From NCBI RefSeq assembly GCF_000012745.1, contig NC_007404.1, forward strand, positions 496,001 to 560,000: 64,000 bases of DNA, written 5' to 3'. Every line of letters starts with the position of its first letter. Positions within the stretch are counted from its first letter, which is position 1. Both the position numbers and the translations under genes were made by a program. Positions 56,908-64,000 of this stretch are shown in pieces. The notes under the pieces are model-generated. The model worked only from the letters and a program-made list of their open reading frames with translations, did no database searches and had not been told where the DNA came from. Source of the DNA: Thiobacillus denitrificans ATCC 25259 (lineage in GTDB: Bacteria; Pseudomonadota; Gammaproteobacteria; Burkholderiales; Thiobacillaceae).

Positions 56908-57503
56908 CAGTTGATCTGCCGCTTGAGAAACTCGTTGAGGATGCGCAGGCGCGTGACGCTGTCGTTCATTTCGAGCAGGTTCTGCTTCACGCTGAGTTTC
57001 AGCGGAAGGACCTCCGACAGCCGGTAGCTGACCCAGACCGCGTCGTCGTAGGCGTGCGGCGCAGGGAAGCGTGCGTCGCCGTACTCATCCACGATGTGGC
57101 GCAGGATTTCAACCGCCAGGCCGAGCTCGTCGGGAACCGCGGTGGGCGGCTCGGCACTCACGTCCTCGACGCTCGCCACGAGCAGCCCATCCGGCTCGAC
57201 GGCGCTGCGGCGGATGACGAAACGGTGTGCGGCCTGCGTCTCGATATGGAAAATGCCGGCCTCGGGCATGTCCCACTCGGTGATCCGCACGACCGTGCCG
57301 ACCGGGTAGGGCACGGCAGGCGTTCCGGTTTCCCGCCCCTCTCGGATCGCGCAGATGCCGAAGACAGAGTCCTCCGCGATCGCGCGCTTGACCATGTCGA
57401 TATAGCGCTGCTCGAACACCCGCAGCGGCAGCCGCCCGCCCGGAAAGACCAGGGTGTTGAGCGGAAACAGAGGCAGCCCTGCTTGCGCCACCCGGCCGCT
57501 CAC
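56907..57503 (-). CDS. LON peptidase substrate-binding domain protein
   Basis: A 198-residue protein consisting of the N-terminal LON domain only, without ATPase or protease parts: [20 protein letters not shown], then [13 protein letters not shown] and FGICAIREG. Such stand-alone LON-N proteins are widespread and uncharacterised. I used the GTG at 57503, whose bases overlap the ubiX stop as GTGA; no ATG lies closer to the conserved core. Confidence 0.87.
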   Translation of the reverse strand: MSGRVAQAGLPLFPLNTLVFPGGRLPLRVFEQRYIDMVKRAIAEDSVFGICAIREGRETGTPAVPYPVGTVVRITEWDMPEAGIFHIETQAAHRFVIRRSAVEPDGLLVASVEDVSAEPPTAVPDELGLAVEILRHIVDEYGDARFPAPHAYDDAVWVSYRLSEVLPLKLSVKQNLLEMNDSVTRLRILNEFLKRQIN

Positions 57504-58117
57504 CCCTCTTCGGCCCAGCGCGGGATCAAGGCGTGCGCGATGTCGAGCTGGTCGAGGATGCGCGCGACGATGAAGTCGACGACGTCCTCGATCGAGCGCG
57601 GACGGTGATAGAACCCGGGATTGGCCGGCAGGATCACGGCATTCATGCGCGACAGCGCGAGCATGTTCTCGAGATGGAGCGTGGAAAACGGCGCCTCGCG
57701 CGGCACGAGCACGAGCTTCTTCTGCTCCTTCAGCATCACGTCGGCGGCACGTTCGATCAGGTTGTCCGCAAGGCCGTGCGCGATCGCGGCGAGTGTGCCC
57801 ATCGAACACGGACAGACGACCATCGCGTCGGCCGGGTTGGAGCCCGAGGCGACCGGCGCGTTCCAGTCTTCACGTCCGAACACGCGCAACTGGCCGTCGC
57901 CCACGCACAGGCTTTCGCGAAGCTGCCCTTCGAGATCGCACGGCCGCGCGGGAAGCGCGATGCCGAGTTCCTGCTTGGCGACGACGTGCGCCGCCTGGGA
58001 CAAAAGCAGGTAGACGCGGACGTCGGCGGCGAGCAGGCATTCGAGCAGACGCAGGCCGTAGGCCATGCCCGAGGCGCCGGACAGCGCGAGTGTGACGGTC
58101 TTGGGGGCGGTGTGCAT
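57500..58117 (-). CDS. ubiX: Flavin prenyltransferase UbiX
   Basis: A 205-residue enzyme that prenylates FMN to make the cofactor of UbiD decarboxylases. It has the FMN loop [39 protein letters not shown] and [18 protein letters not shown]. UbiX supports ubiquinone synthesis and, in aromatic degraders, other UbiD-like decarboxylases. The stop overlaps the LON-domain gene; 33 bases separate it from the Gx gene upstream. Confidence 0.95.
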   Translation of the reverse strand: MHTAPKTVTLALSGASGMAYGLRLLECLLAADVRVYLLLSQAAHVVAKQELGIALPARPCDLEGQLRESLCVGDGQLRVFGREDWNAPVASGSNPADAMVVCPCSMGTLAAIAHGLADNLIERAADVMLKEQKKLVLVPREAPFSTLHLENMLALSRMNAVILPANPGFYHRPRSIEDVVDFIVARILDQLDIAHALIPRWAEEG

Positions 58118-58150
58118 GGCGCGGATTGTCGCCCGGATGCGGTCAATAAT

Positions 58151-58699
58151 CTACTGCGCGGCGCCCGCGGCGGGCGGCCCGCCGGCGTCGGGGGCTGCGC
58201 GCAGGCGCGCGACGACGACGCCGTTTACGGTGCCGAAGATCAGCGCGGCGGCGGCGAATACCGGGATGAGGCCGATCAGCGCCGCGCCCGGCAGGAGCCA
58301 CCAGCCGGCGAGCGCGAGCTGTCCTCCGATGTGTCCGAAAGCCGCAAGTATCGAGAGGCTGACCGGTCCGAAATAGCGTGCGGGCAGATGGCGCGCGAGT
58401 CCGAGAACGAGCAGGCTGACCGTCGCCCCCGCCGCGGACAACCAGAAGCCGGGCGCGAACAGACTGCCCAGGAGCAGACTGCCGGCCAGCACGCGCATCG
58501 CCGAGACCCAGGCCGCAGTCCGCCAGCCGTATTGCAGCAGCACGAGCAGCACGACGATGTTGGCAAGGCCGGGCTTGATCCCGGGCACCGGACTCGGGAT
58601 CGCCGCTTCGGCGAGCGTGATGCCGATCGCCACCGCCGCGAGCCGCGCGATCCTGCGGTCGTCGGCGGTGACGGGGAGCTCAATAACCGAGCGTGTCAT
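58151..58699 (-). CDS. Gx transporter family membrane protein
   Basis: A 182-residue protein of five to six helices with the family motif SPVPGIKPGLANIVVLLVL and FGHIGGQLALAGWWLL. Proteins of this group were named heptaprenyl diphosphate synthase component I, but the fold is an ECF/RnfD-like small transporter. It overlaps the NusG-II gene by 20 bases. Pairing of these two genes is common and may relate to quinone or flavin biology; unproven. Confidence 0.85.
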   Translation of the reverse strand: MTRSVIELPVTADDRRIARLAAVAIGITLAEAAIPSPVPGIKPGLANIVVLLVLLQYGWRTAAWVSAMRVLAGSLLLGSLFAPGFWLSAAGATVSLLVLGLARHLPARYFGPVSLSILAAFGHIGGQLALAGWWLLPGAALIGLIPVFAAAALIFGTVNGVVVARLRAAPDAGGPPAAGAAQ

Positions 58700-59042
58700 A
58701 GGCCGGCTTGCGGCCGCGGATCTCCACGCTGACCTGGTTCGGCAGGCATAGCGCCGCCTGGCCCGAGAGCGAGAGCCAGCCTTGCTTGACGCAGAGCTGG
58801 CGCGGCGACGGATCGGCGAGCACACGCGCGCGCCCCGGCTCGATCTGGATGCGCGTGATGCCGAGCGGCCCGGCGACGGCGAAGATTTGCCCGCGGGTGA
58901 GCGGGGCGGTCTGTACGATCTGGCCAGCCGCGCGAATGACGGCGGTGTCGCCACGATCGCCGTTCCACGCGTAAAAGGCGAGGGCCGCCACGAGCACGCC
59001 GCCGGCGGCGACGACCGCGAAATCGCCGGCGCGTAAGAGCAT
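58680..59042 (-). CDS. NusG domain II-containing protein
   Basis: A 120-residue protein with one N-terminal helix (FAVVAAGGVLVAALAFYAW) and a NusG-II domain with LCVKQGWLSLSGQAALCLPN, which includes two Cys. It is not a transcription factor. It overlaps rapZ by one base and the Gx transporter gene by 20, so it belongs to this operon. Function unknown. Confidence 0.85.
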   Translation of the reverse strand: MLLRAGDFAVVAAGGVLVAALAFYAWNGDRGDTAVIRAAGQIVQTAPLTRGQIFAVAGPLGITRIQIEPGRARVLADPSPRQLCVKQGWLSLSGQAALCLPNQVSVEIRGRKPAYDTLGY

Positions 59043-59878
59043 CAGGACAGCTCCCGGTGGCGCACCAGCACCTGCTCGCGCGCCTGGAACGCCGCAGCCA
59101 GCGTCTCGGCGAAGTAGACGCTGCGGTGGCGTCCTCCGGTGCAGCCGATCGCCACGGTCAGGTAGGCGCGGTGGTCGCGAATGAAGCAGGGCAGCCAGTT
59201 TTCGACGAAACCGCGGATGTCGGCGAGCAGCGCCATCGCGTCCGGGCTCGCTTCGAGGAATTCCCTCACCCCCGGGTCGCGCCCGGTGAATGGGCGCAGC
59301 TCCTCGACATAGTGCGGATTGGGCAGGCAGCGGACGTCGAACACGAGGTCGGCGTCGAGCGGGATGCCGTGCTTGAAGCCGAAGGATTCGAACAGCAGCG
59401 TGATGCGCGAGCGATCCGGTCCGACCAGATCCTTGATCCACAGCCGCAGTGCCGACGCGGAGAGGTCGCTCGTGTCGATGCGGTGCGCGAGCGGCGCGAC
59501 GTCGGCGAGCGTCTCGCGTTCGAGCTGGATCGCTTCGGGCAGCGACACCGTGTCGCTGGACAGCGGGTGACGCCGGCGCGTCTCGGAAAAGCGTTTGACC
59601 AGCGACAGCGTCTTCGCTTCGAGGAAAATCACCCTGAGATCGGCGCCCTGCGCGCGCAGGTTCTCGGCGATCTGCGGCAATTGCGCAAAACTCGCGCCGC
59701 TGCGCGCGTCGATCGCGATCGCGACCCGCGCGTAGCCTTCCTGCTTCAGGTATTCGACCAGCGGCTGCAGCATCGCGAGCGGCAGGTTGTCGACGCAGTA
59801 GTAGCCGACGTCTTCGAGCACTGCAGTGGCGATGCTCTTGCCCGAGCCCGACAGTCCGGACACCAGAACGATCTGCAT
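59042..59878 (-). CDS. rapZ: RNase adapter protein RapZ
   Basis: A 278-residue protein with Walker A GLSGSGKS at 9-16 and the C-terminal RNA-binding domain containing [15 protein letters not shown]. In E. coli RapZ guides RNase E to the GlmZ sRNA and senses glucosamine 6-phosphate. Its start overlaps the hprK stop by one base, placing it in the ptsN-hprK-rapZ series. Confidence 0.95.
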   Translation of the reverse strand: MQIVLVSGLSGSGKSIATAVLEDVGYYCVDNLPLAMLQPLVEYLKQEGYARVAIAIDARSGASFAQLPQIAENLRAQGADLRVIFLEAKTLSLVKRFSETRRRHPLSSDTVSLPEAIQLERETLADVAPLAHRIDTSDLSASALRLWIKDLVGPDRSRITLLFESFGFKHGIPLDADLVFDVRCLPNPHYVEELRPFTGRDPGVREFLEASPDAMALLADIRGFVENWLPCFIRDHRAYLTVAIGCTGGRHRSVYFAETLAAAFQAREQVLVRHRELS

Positions 59879-60816
59879 CAGTCTTCCCCGTTGATCGCCG
59901 CCTGCTGGCGCTTGATGAATTGCTCGACCGGGTTGATCCCACGCGTCTTGAGGATGTGGTTGCGCACCGCGACCTCGACCAGGACCGCGAGGTTGCGGCC
60001 TGCCGCGACCGGCACGCGGACCTTGGGAATCGCGACGCCGAGTATCGTCTGCGTCGACGCTACCATGTCGAGGCGGTTGAGCCCGACCTCGCCGATCTCC
60101 TCAGGATGCACGAGTTCGACGATGAGCCGCAGGTTCTGGTGCGGCTTGACCGCCATTTCGCCGAACAGGAAGCGGATGTTGAGGATGCCGAGGCCCCGCA
60201 CCTCGAGGAAGTCGCGGATCAGTGGCGGGCAGCTGCCTTCGAGCGTTTCGGGCGCGACGTGCTTGAGTTCGACGACGTCATCGGCGACCAGGCGATGGCC
60301 GCGCGTGATCAGCTCGAGGGCGAGTTCGCTTTTGCCGACGCCGGCGTCGCCCTTGATCAGGATGCCCGTCCCGAGCACTTCGAGAAACACGCCGTGGACC
60401 GATACGGTCTCGGCGAGCTGCTGCCGCAGATAGTGGCCGAGCGTCGACATCAATACCGGGCTTGGCAGCGACGACGTGAAAAGCGGCGTCTGGGTGCGCT
60501 CGGCGCCCTCGAGCAGCACAGCGGGCACGCCCTCGCCGTTGGCAACGACGACGGCGGCGAGTTCGCTCGAGAACAGATGGGCGATGGCGTCGCGCAGCCC
60601 GATGTCGGTGAGGCTGCGCAGGTAGTTCATCTCGGCGTTGCCGAGCACCTGGATGCGGTTGGGGTGGACGAAGTTGAGGTGGCCGATCAGCGCGACGGTC
60701 GGCTCCGAGGAAAGGCTGCGTTCGCCGCCCTGCTGGGCCGCGGCCCATTGCAGGTCGACTTGTCCCGCCATGTCGCGGAACAGGGTCTCGACCGAAACGC
60801 GCGCGCCTTCCTCCAT
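59878..60816 (-). CDS. hprK: HPr kinase/phosphorylase
   Basis: A 312-residue bifunctional enzyme that phosphorylates HPr on a serine. Walker A is GDAGVGKSE near 165, followed by LVADDVVEL and the signature [15 protein letters not shown]. In betaproteobacteria it belongs to a PTS with regulatory rather than sugar-transport function. It starts six bases after ptsN. HPr (ptsH) is not in the window. Confidence 0.95.
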   Translation of the reverse strand: MEEGARVSVETLFRDMAGQVDLQWAAAQQGGERSLSSEPTVALIGHLNFVHPNRIQVLGNAEMNYLRSLTDIGLRDAIAHLFSSELAAVVVANGEGVPAVLLEGAERTQTPLFTSSLPSPVLMSTLGHYLRQQLAETVSVHGVFLEVLGTGILIKGDAGVGKSELALELITRGHRLVADDVVELKHVAPETLEGSCPPLIRDFLEVRGLGILNIRFLFGEMAVKPHQNLRLIVELVHPEEIGEVGLNRLDMVASTQTILGVAIPKVRVPVAAGRNLAVLVEVAVRNHILKTRGINPVEQFIKRQQAAINGED

Positions 60817-60822
60817 GCGCCG

Positions 60823-61278
60823 CTAACCGGACCAGGCCGCGACCAGTGCGATCAGATCCGAAGGCGAGGCGGCTTCGAACATGCGGGCACGCATGCCTTC
60901 GTCACCGAACAACTGCGCGAGTTCGCCGAGGATCTGCAGATGCGCTTCGTTCGCGTCCTTCGGGACGAGCAAAACGAAACACAGCGAGACCGGTTGGTTG
61001 TCGGGCGCGTCGAACTCGAGCGGCGTGCTCAGGCGGTAGAACGCGCCGGCCGCGTCCTGAAGCCCCTTGATGCGGCCGTGCGGAATCGCGATGCCGTAGC
61101 CGAGCGCCGTGGAGCCGAGCCGTTCACGCTCGAACAGGCTGCTGAATATGTCGGACGCCTTGAGCCCGTGCGTCTGCGCGAACAGTTCGGCCGCATGCTC
61201 GAACAGCTTTTTCTTGCTGCTGAACGAGACGTCCAGAAGCGTGGTGGCAGGAGTGAGAAGGGGGGCGATTAGGTTCAT
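60823..61278 (-). CDS. ptsN: Nitrogen PTS EIIA protein
   Basis: A 151-residue EIIA-Ntr domain with the phospho-accepting histidine in GYGIAIPHGRIKG (about residue 67) and SLCFVLLVPKDAN. It modulates K+ transport and stress responses through its phosphorylation state. It lies directly before hprK and after hpf-rpoN, the standard order. Confidence 0.95.
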   Translation of the reverse strand: MNLIAPLLTPATTLLDVSFSSKKKLFEHAAELFAQTHGLKASDIFSSLFERERLGSTALGYGIAIPHGRIKGLQDAAGAFYRLSTPLEFDAPDNQPVSLCFVLLVPKDANEAHLQILGELAQLFGDEGMRARMFEAASPSDLIALVAAWSG

Positions 61279-61363
61279 GCCTGTTGCGAGGCCCGGATGT
61301 AAGGCCCGCGATCGCGATTATACGCCCGGAGCAACCCCCGGGCGCGGCCATTCGGCCGGGCCG

Positions 61364-61699
61364 TCAGGCCGGGTTTTCGGTCGGCTGGTGCTTGAGGCCG
61401 CCAGCTTCCTGATGGACCTCGGACAGTTTTTCCTTGTGCTTGACGATCTGGCGATCGAGTTTGTCGGCGAGGAAATCGATCGCGGCGTACATGTTGCCGT
61501 CTTCGCCGCGGGCATGGAAATCATGTCCCTTGACGTGCAGCGTGGCCTCGACCTTGTGGACCAGTTTTTCGACCTGCATGATCACGGTGACGTTGATGAC
61601 GTGGTCGAAGTGGCGCTTGACGCGGTCGAGCTTCTCGGAAACGTAGTTGCGGATGGCTGGGGTCACTTCCAGGTGATGGCCGGAAATCGTCAAATTCAT
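61364..61699 (-). CDS. hpf: Ribosome hibernation promoting factor
   Basis: A 111-residue short HPF that joins 70S ribosomes into 100S dimers in stationary phase. It begins MNLTISGHHLEVTPAIRNYV and has KLDRVKRHFDHVINVTVIM and AAIDFLADKLDRQIVKHKEK. It lacks the long C-terminal domain. An AGGAGG site precedes the ATG. It follows rpoN by 155 bases. Confidence 0.95.
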   Translation of the reverse strand: MNLTISGHHLEVTPAIRNYVSEKLDRVKRHFDHVINVTVIMQVEKLVHKVEATLHVKGHDFHARGEDGNMYAAIDFLADKLDRQIVKHKEKLSEVHQEAGGLKHQPTENPA

Positions 61700-61854
61700 A
61701 AAGCCTCCTAGTCTGCGGGTGAATACTGAAAGCCGGACCGATGCCGTTTTTCAGGAGCAAACCCTCGCTCGATTTCATTCTGAGACGAAAGCCGGAGACA
61801 TTCAAGCGCCTCGCTCCATTGCCGCCGGGCGGCCTCGGAGGGGCGCGTGACGCC

Positions 61855-63291
61855 TCAGAGGGCGCGGCGCATGTTGGCCGGAGGGATCTGCAGCGACTCG
61901 CGGTATTTGGCTACCGTTCGGCGCGCGACGACGATGCCCTGCTGGCCGAGGACGTCGGCGAGCTGACCGTCGGACAACGGCTTCTTGCCGCTTTCGGCGG
62001 CGATCAACTGCTTGATCAGCGCGCGGATCGCGGTCGACGAGCACGCGCCGCCGTTGTCGGTCGCGACGTGGCTGCCGAAGAAGTACTTGAGTTCGTAGAG
62101 GCCGCGCGGGGTCATCATGAATTTCTGCGTCGTCACGCGCGAGATCGTCGATTCGTGCAGATCGACCGCGTCGGCGATCTCCCGCAGCACCAGCGGCCGC
62201 ATCGCGACCTCGCCGTGCTCGAAGAAATGCTTCTGCCGATCGACGATCGCCTGAGAGACGCGCAGGATCGTGTCGAAGCGTTGCTGGACGTTCTTGATCA
62301 GCCAGCGCGCCTCCTGTAGCTGGCTCGCGAGCTGGCTGCCGCCCGATTCGCGATGTCGCGCCAGGATGTCGGCGTAGACGCGGTTGACCCGCAGCTTGGG
62401 CATCGCGTCGGCGTTCAGGCTCGCGATCCACATGCCCTTGACCTTGCGCACGTAGACGTCGGGGATGACGTAGTGCGTCTGTTCGGCGCTGAAGGCCGAG
62501 CCGGGCCGCGGATTGAGCGAGAGGATCAGCGCGCGCGCCGCGCGCAGCGTCGGATCGTCGATCCCGAGCATTTTTTTCAGCTTGCCGACGTCGCGCGCCG
62601 CCAGCAGCTCGAGATAGTGCGTGGTGAGCCGCATCGCTGCCGCGCGCACCGGCGTGTCGTCGGGAAGGGCGCGCAGTTGCAGCGTCAGGCATTCGGCCAG
62701 ATTGCGCGCGCCGACGCCGGTCGGGTCCATGTTCTGCAGGTGCTTGAGCGCGGTTTCGACTTCCTCGTGCTCGAGGTCCTCGAGTTCGTCGCGCAGGCTC
62801 GCCGTGATGTCTTCGAGCGGCTGGGTGAGGAAACCGGCTTCGTCGAGATCGTCGATGAGTGCGGCGACGAGCACGCGGTCGCGCACGGTGAGCGGGCTCA
62901 CGATCAGCTGGTTGAGCAGGTGTTCGCGCAGCGTCGCGCCCGCGACCGAACCTTGGGCGTAATCGCCGTCCTCGTCCTCGTCGGCACTGCCGGCGCTGTA
63001 GTCGTTCCAGTCGGAGTCGTCGAGCGTCGTCACGGGCTCCGCCTCGGCGCGCTCGAGTTGCGGCGTTTCGCTGCTTTGCGCTTCGGCTTCCGCGGTGTGC
63101 GCCGGTGCTTCGGTCGCGGCGTGGTTCGCCTCGTCGTCGTCCTCGCGTTCGAGCAGCGGATTGTCCTGCAGCATCTGCTCGAGTTCCTGGTTCAACTCGA
63201 GCGTCGACAGCTGCAGCAGCCGGATCGACTGCTGCAGCTGAGGCGTCAGCGTGAGATGCTGACCGAGCTTGAGCTGGAGGCTGTGTTTCAT
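61855..63291 (-). CDS. rpoN: RNA polymerase sigma-54 factor
   Basis: A 478-residue sigma-54. The glutamine-rich activator region at the start (LKLGQHLTLTPQLQQSIRLL), an acidic linker (about 50-120), the core-binding region, the DNA cross-linking region and the RpoN box ARRTVAKYRE near the end are present. It reads -24/-12 promoters with AAA+ activators; one activator gene and two candidate promoters lie in this window. It follows lptB by 67 bases. Confidence 0.97.
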   Translation of the reverse strand: MKHSLQLKLGQHLTLTPQLQQSIRLLQLSTLELNQELEQMLQDNPLLEREDDDEANHAATEAPAHTAEAEAQSSETPQLERAEAEPVTTLDDSDWNDYSAGSADEDEDGDYAQGSVAGATLREHLLNQLIVSPLTVRDRVLVAALIDDLDEAGFLTQPLEDITASLRDELEDLEHEEVETALKHLQNMDPTGVGARNLAECLTLQLRALPDDTPVRAAAMRLTTHYLELLAARDVGKLKKMLGIDDPTLRAARALILSLNPRPGSAFSAEQTHYVIPDVYVRKVKGMWIASLNADAMPKLRVNRVYADILARHRESGGSQLASQLQEARWLIKNVQQRFDTILRVSQAIVDRQKHFFEHGEVAMRPLVLREIADAVDLHESTISRVTTQKFMMTPRGLYELKYFFGSHVATDNGGACSSTAIRALIKQLIAAESGKKPLSDGQLADVLGQQGIVVARRTVAKYRESLQIPPANMRRAL

Positions 63292-63358
63292 GGATTCTGA
63301 CTACGGCAAAAATCGTGCCGACTTGAACGGAGTGTAGCGCGTTTCCCGTTTCGTCTCA

Positions 63359-64000
63359 TCAGAGACGGAAATTTTCGCCGAGGTAGAACTTGCGTGCGTT
63401 CTCGTCCTGGATGATGTGCTCGGGCGTGCCGGCGGTCAGCACGCGGCCGTCGTTGATGATGTATGCGCGGTCGCAGATGCCGAGCGTCTCCCGCACGTTA
63501 TGGTCGGTGATGAGGACGCCGATTTCGCGTTCGACCAGGAAATGGACCAGCTTCTGGATGTCGAGCACCGCGATCGGGTCGACACCGGCGAAGGGCTCGT
63601 CGAGCAGGACGAAACGCGGGTTGATCGCGAGCGCCCGTGCGATCTCGACGCGCCGGCGTTCGCCGCCCGACAGGCTGACCGCCGAGGCCTCGCGCAGGTG
63701 GGCGATGTGCAGGTCCTCGAGCAGGTTGTCGAGGTGCTCCTCGCGCTCCTCCTCGCTGTAGGGCTTGAGTTCGAGAATGGCGAGGATGTTTTCCTCGACC
63801 GTCATCTTGCGGAAGATCGACGGCTCCTGCGGGAGGTAGGAGAGGCCGAGGCGCGCGCGCTGGTGGATCGCCATGTGGGTGAGGTTGTGCGTGTCGAGGT
63901 GCACGGTGCCGCCGTCCGCGGCGACCAGGCCGACGACCATGTAGAAGCAGGTCGTCTTGCCGGCCCCGTTGGGGCCGAGCAGCCCGACGACCTCGCCGCT
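63359..64000 (-). CDS. lptB: LPS export ABC transporter ATPase LptB, 3' part
   Basis: About 213 codons run to the window edge. Walker [10 protein letters not shown] is at the edge, followed by the Q-loop [13 protein letters not shown], signature [16 protein letters not shown], Walker [14 protein letters not shown] and the H-loop ITDHNV. LptB powers LPS extraction from the inner membrane with LptFG and LptC. Its position before rpoN is classical. The N-terminus lies outside the window. Confidence 0.95.
   Translation of the reverse strand, partial: SGEVVGLLGPNGAGKTTCFYMVVGLVAADGGTVHLDTHNLTHMAIHQRARLGLSYLPQEPSIFRKMTVEENILAILELKPYSEEEREEHLDNLLEDLHIAHLREASAVSLSGGERRRVEIARALAINPRFVLLDEPFAGVDPIAVLDIQKLVHFLVEREIGVLITDHNVRETLGICDRAYIINDGRVLTAGTPEHIIQDENARKFYLGENFRL

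Overview
The window is a GC-rich chromosomal segment from a betaproteobacterium, most likely a Rhodocyclales/Zoogloeaceae relative (Azoarcus, Aromatoleum or Thauera type). This rests on gene content and order (hpf-rpoN-lptB with ptsN-hprK-rapZ, dnaX-ybaB-recR, yicC-gmk-rpoZ), on protein style, and on several PEP-CTERM exosortase substrates. It is core chromosome: I see no phage, transposase, CRISPR array or tRNA gene. One RNA gene (4.5S SRP RNA), one c-di-GMP riboswitch and one amino-acid attenuator are recognisable.

Layout. 0-6.1 kb: rpoZ (partial), gmk and yicC on the minus strand, divergent from a Ser/Thr kinase, PP2C phosphatase, rph, rdgB, hemW series. 6.3-10.4 kb: a secreted dienelactone hydrolase-like protein, an atypical GTP cyclohydrolase I-like protein, then a TetR-controlled cluster (NTF2-like protein, small methyltransferase, AhpD-like protein) and an orphan gene. 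10.4-13.2 kb: a FliA-like promoter with a short structured transcript ahead of a membrane diguanylate cyclase, then tatD and yccA. 13.3-21.2 kb: slipin and NfeD protease downstream of a complete Mrp Na+/H+ antiporter operon with fused mrpAB. 21.3-29.9 kb: a VpsR-like sigma-54 activator, an MscS channel, a K+/H+ antiporter, and an overlapping Na+/Ca2+ exchanger plus SERCA-like Ca2+ ATPase pair. 29.9-34.6 kb: glnE and acs.

34.6-39 kb is the most unusual part: two paralogous PEP-CTERM proteins, the first behind a candidate sigma-54 promoter, followed by a secreted subtilase whose leader holds a GEMM-I c-di-GMP riboswitch. 39-46.3 kb: FMN reductase, hslR, a giant AsmA-like protein (yhdP), a nitrilase-family amidase and tldD. 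46.4-48.8 kb: a third PEP-CTERM protein, a Phe/Tyr leader-peptide attenuator driving DAHP synthase, and the SRP RNA followed at once by a perfect 25-bp inverted repeat. 48.8-56.1 kb: dnaX-ybaB-recR, purB, ybbN, greB, DUF2905, tcdA and a fourth PEP-CTERM protein with a strong sigma-54 promoter. 56.3-64 kb: PNPOx-like and LON-domain proteins, ubiX, Gx transporter, NusG-II protein, rapZ, hprK, ptsN, hpf, rpoN and lptB (partial).

A theme runs through the window: surface and biofilm control by c-di-GMP and sigma-54. It contains a diguanylate cyclase, a c-di-GMP riboswitch on an exported protease, a VpsR-like sigma-54 activator, rpoN itself, and four PEP-CTERM proteins, two with -24/-12 promoters. 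The link between these parts is inference; the individual elements are read from the sequence.
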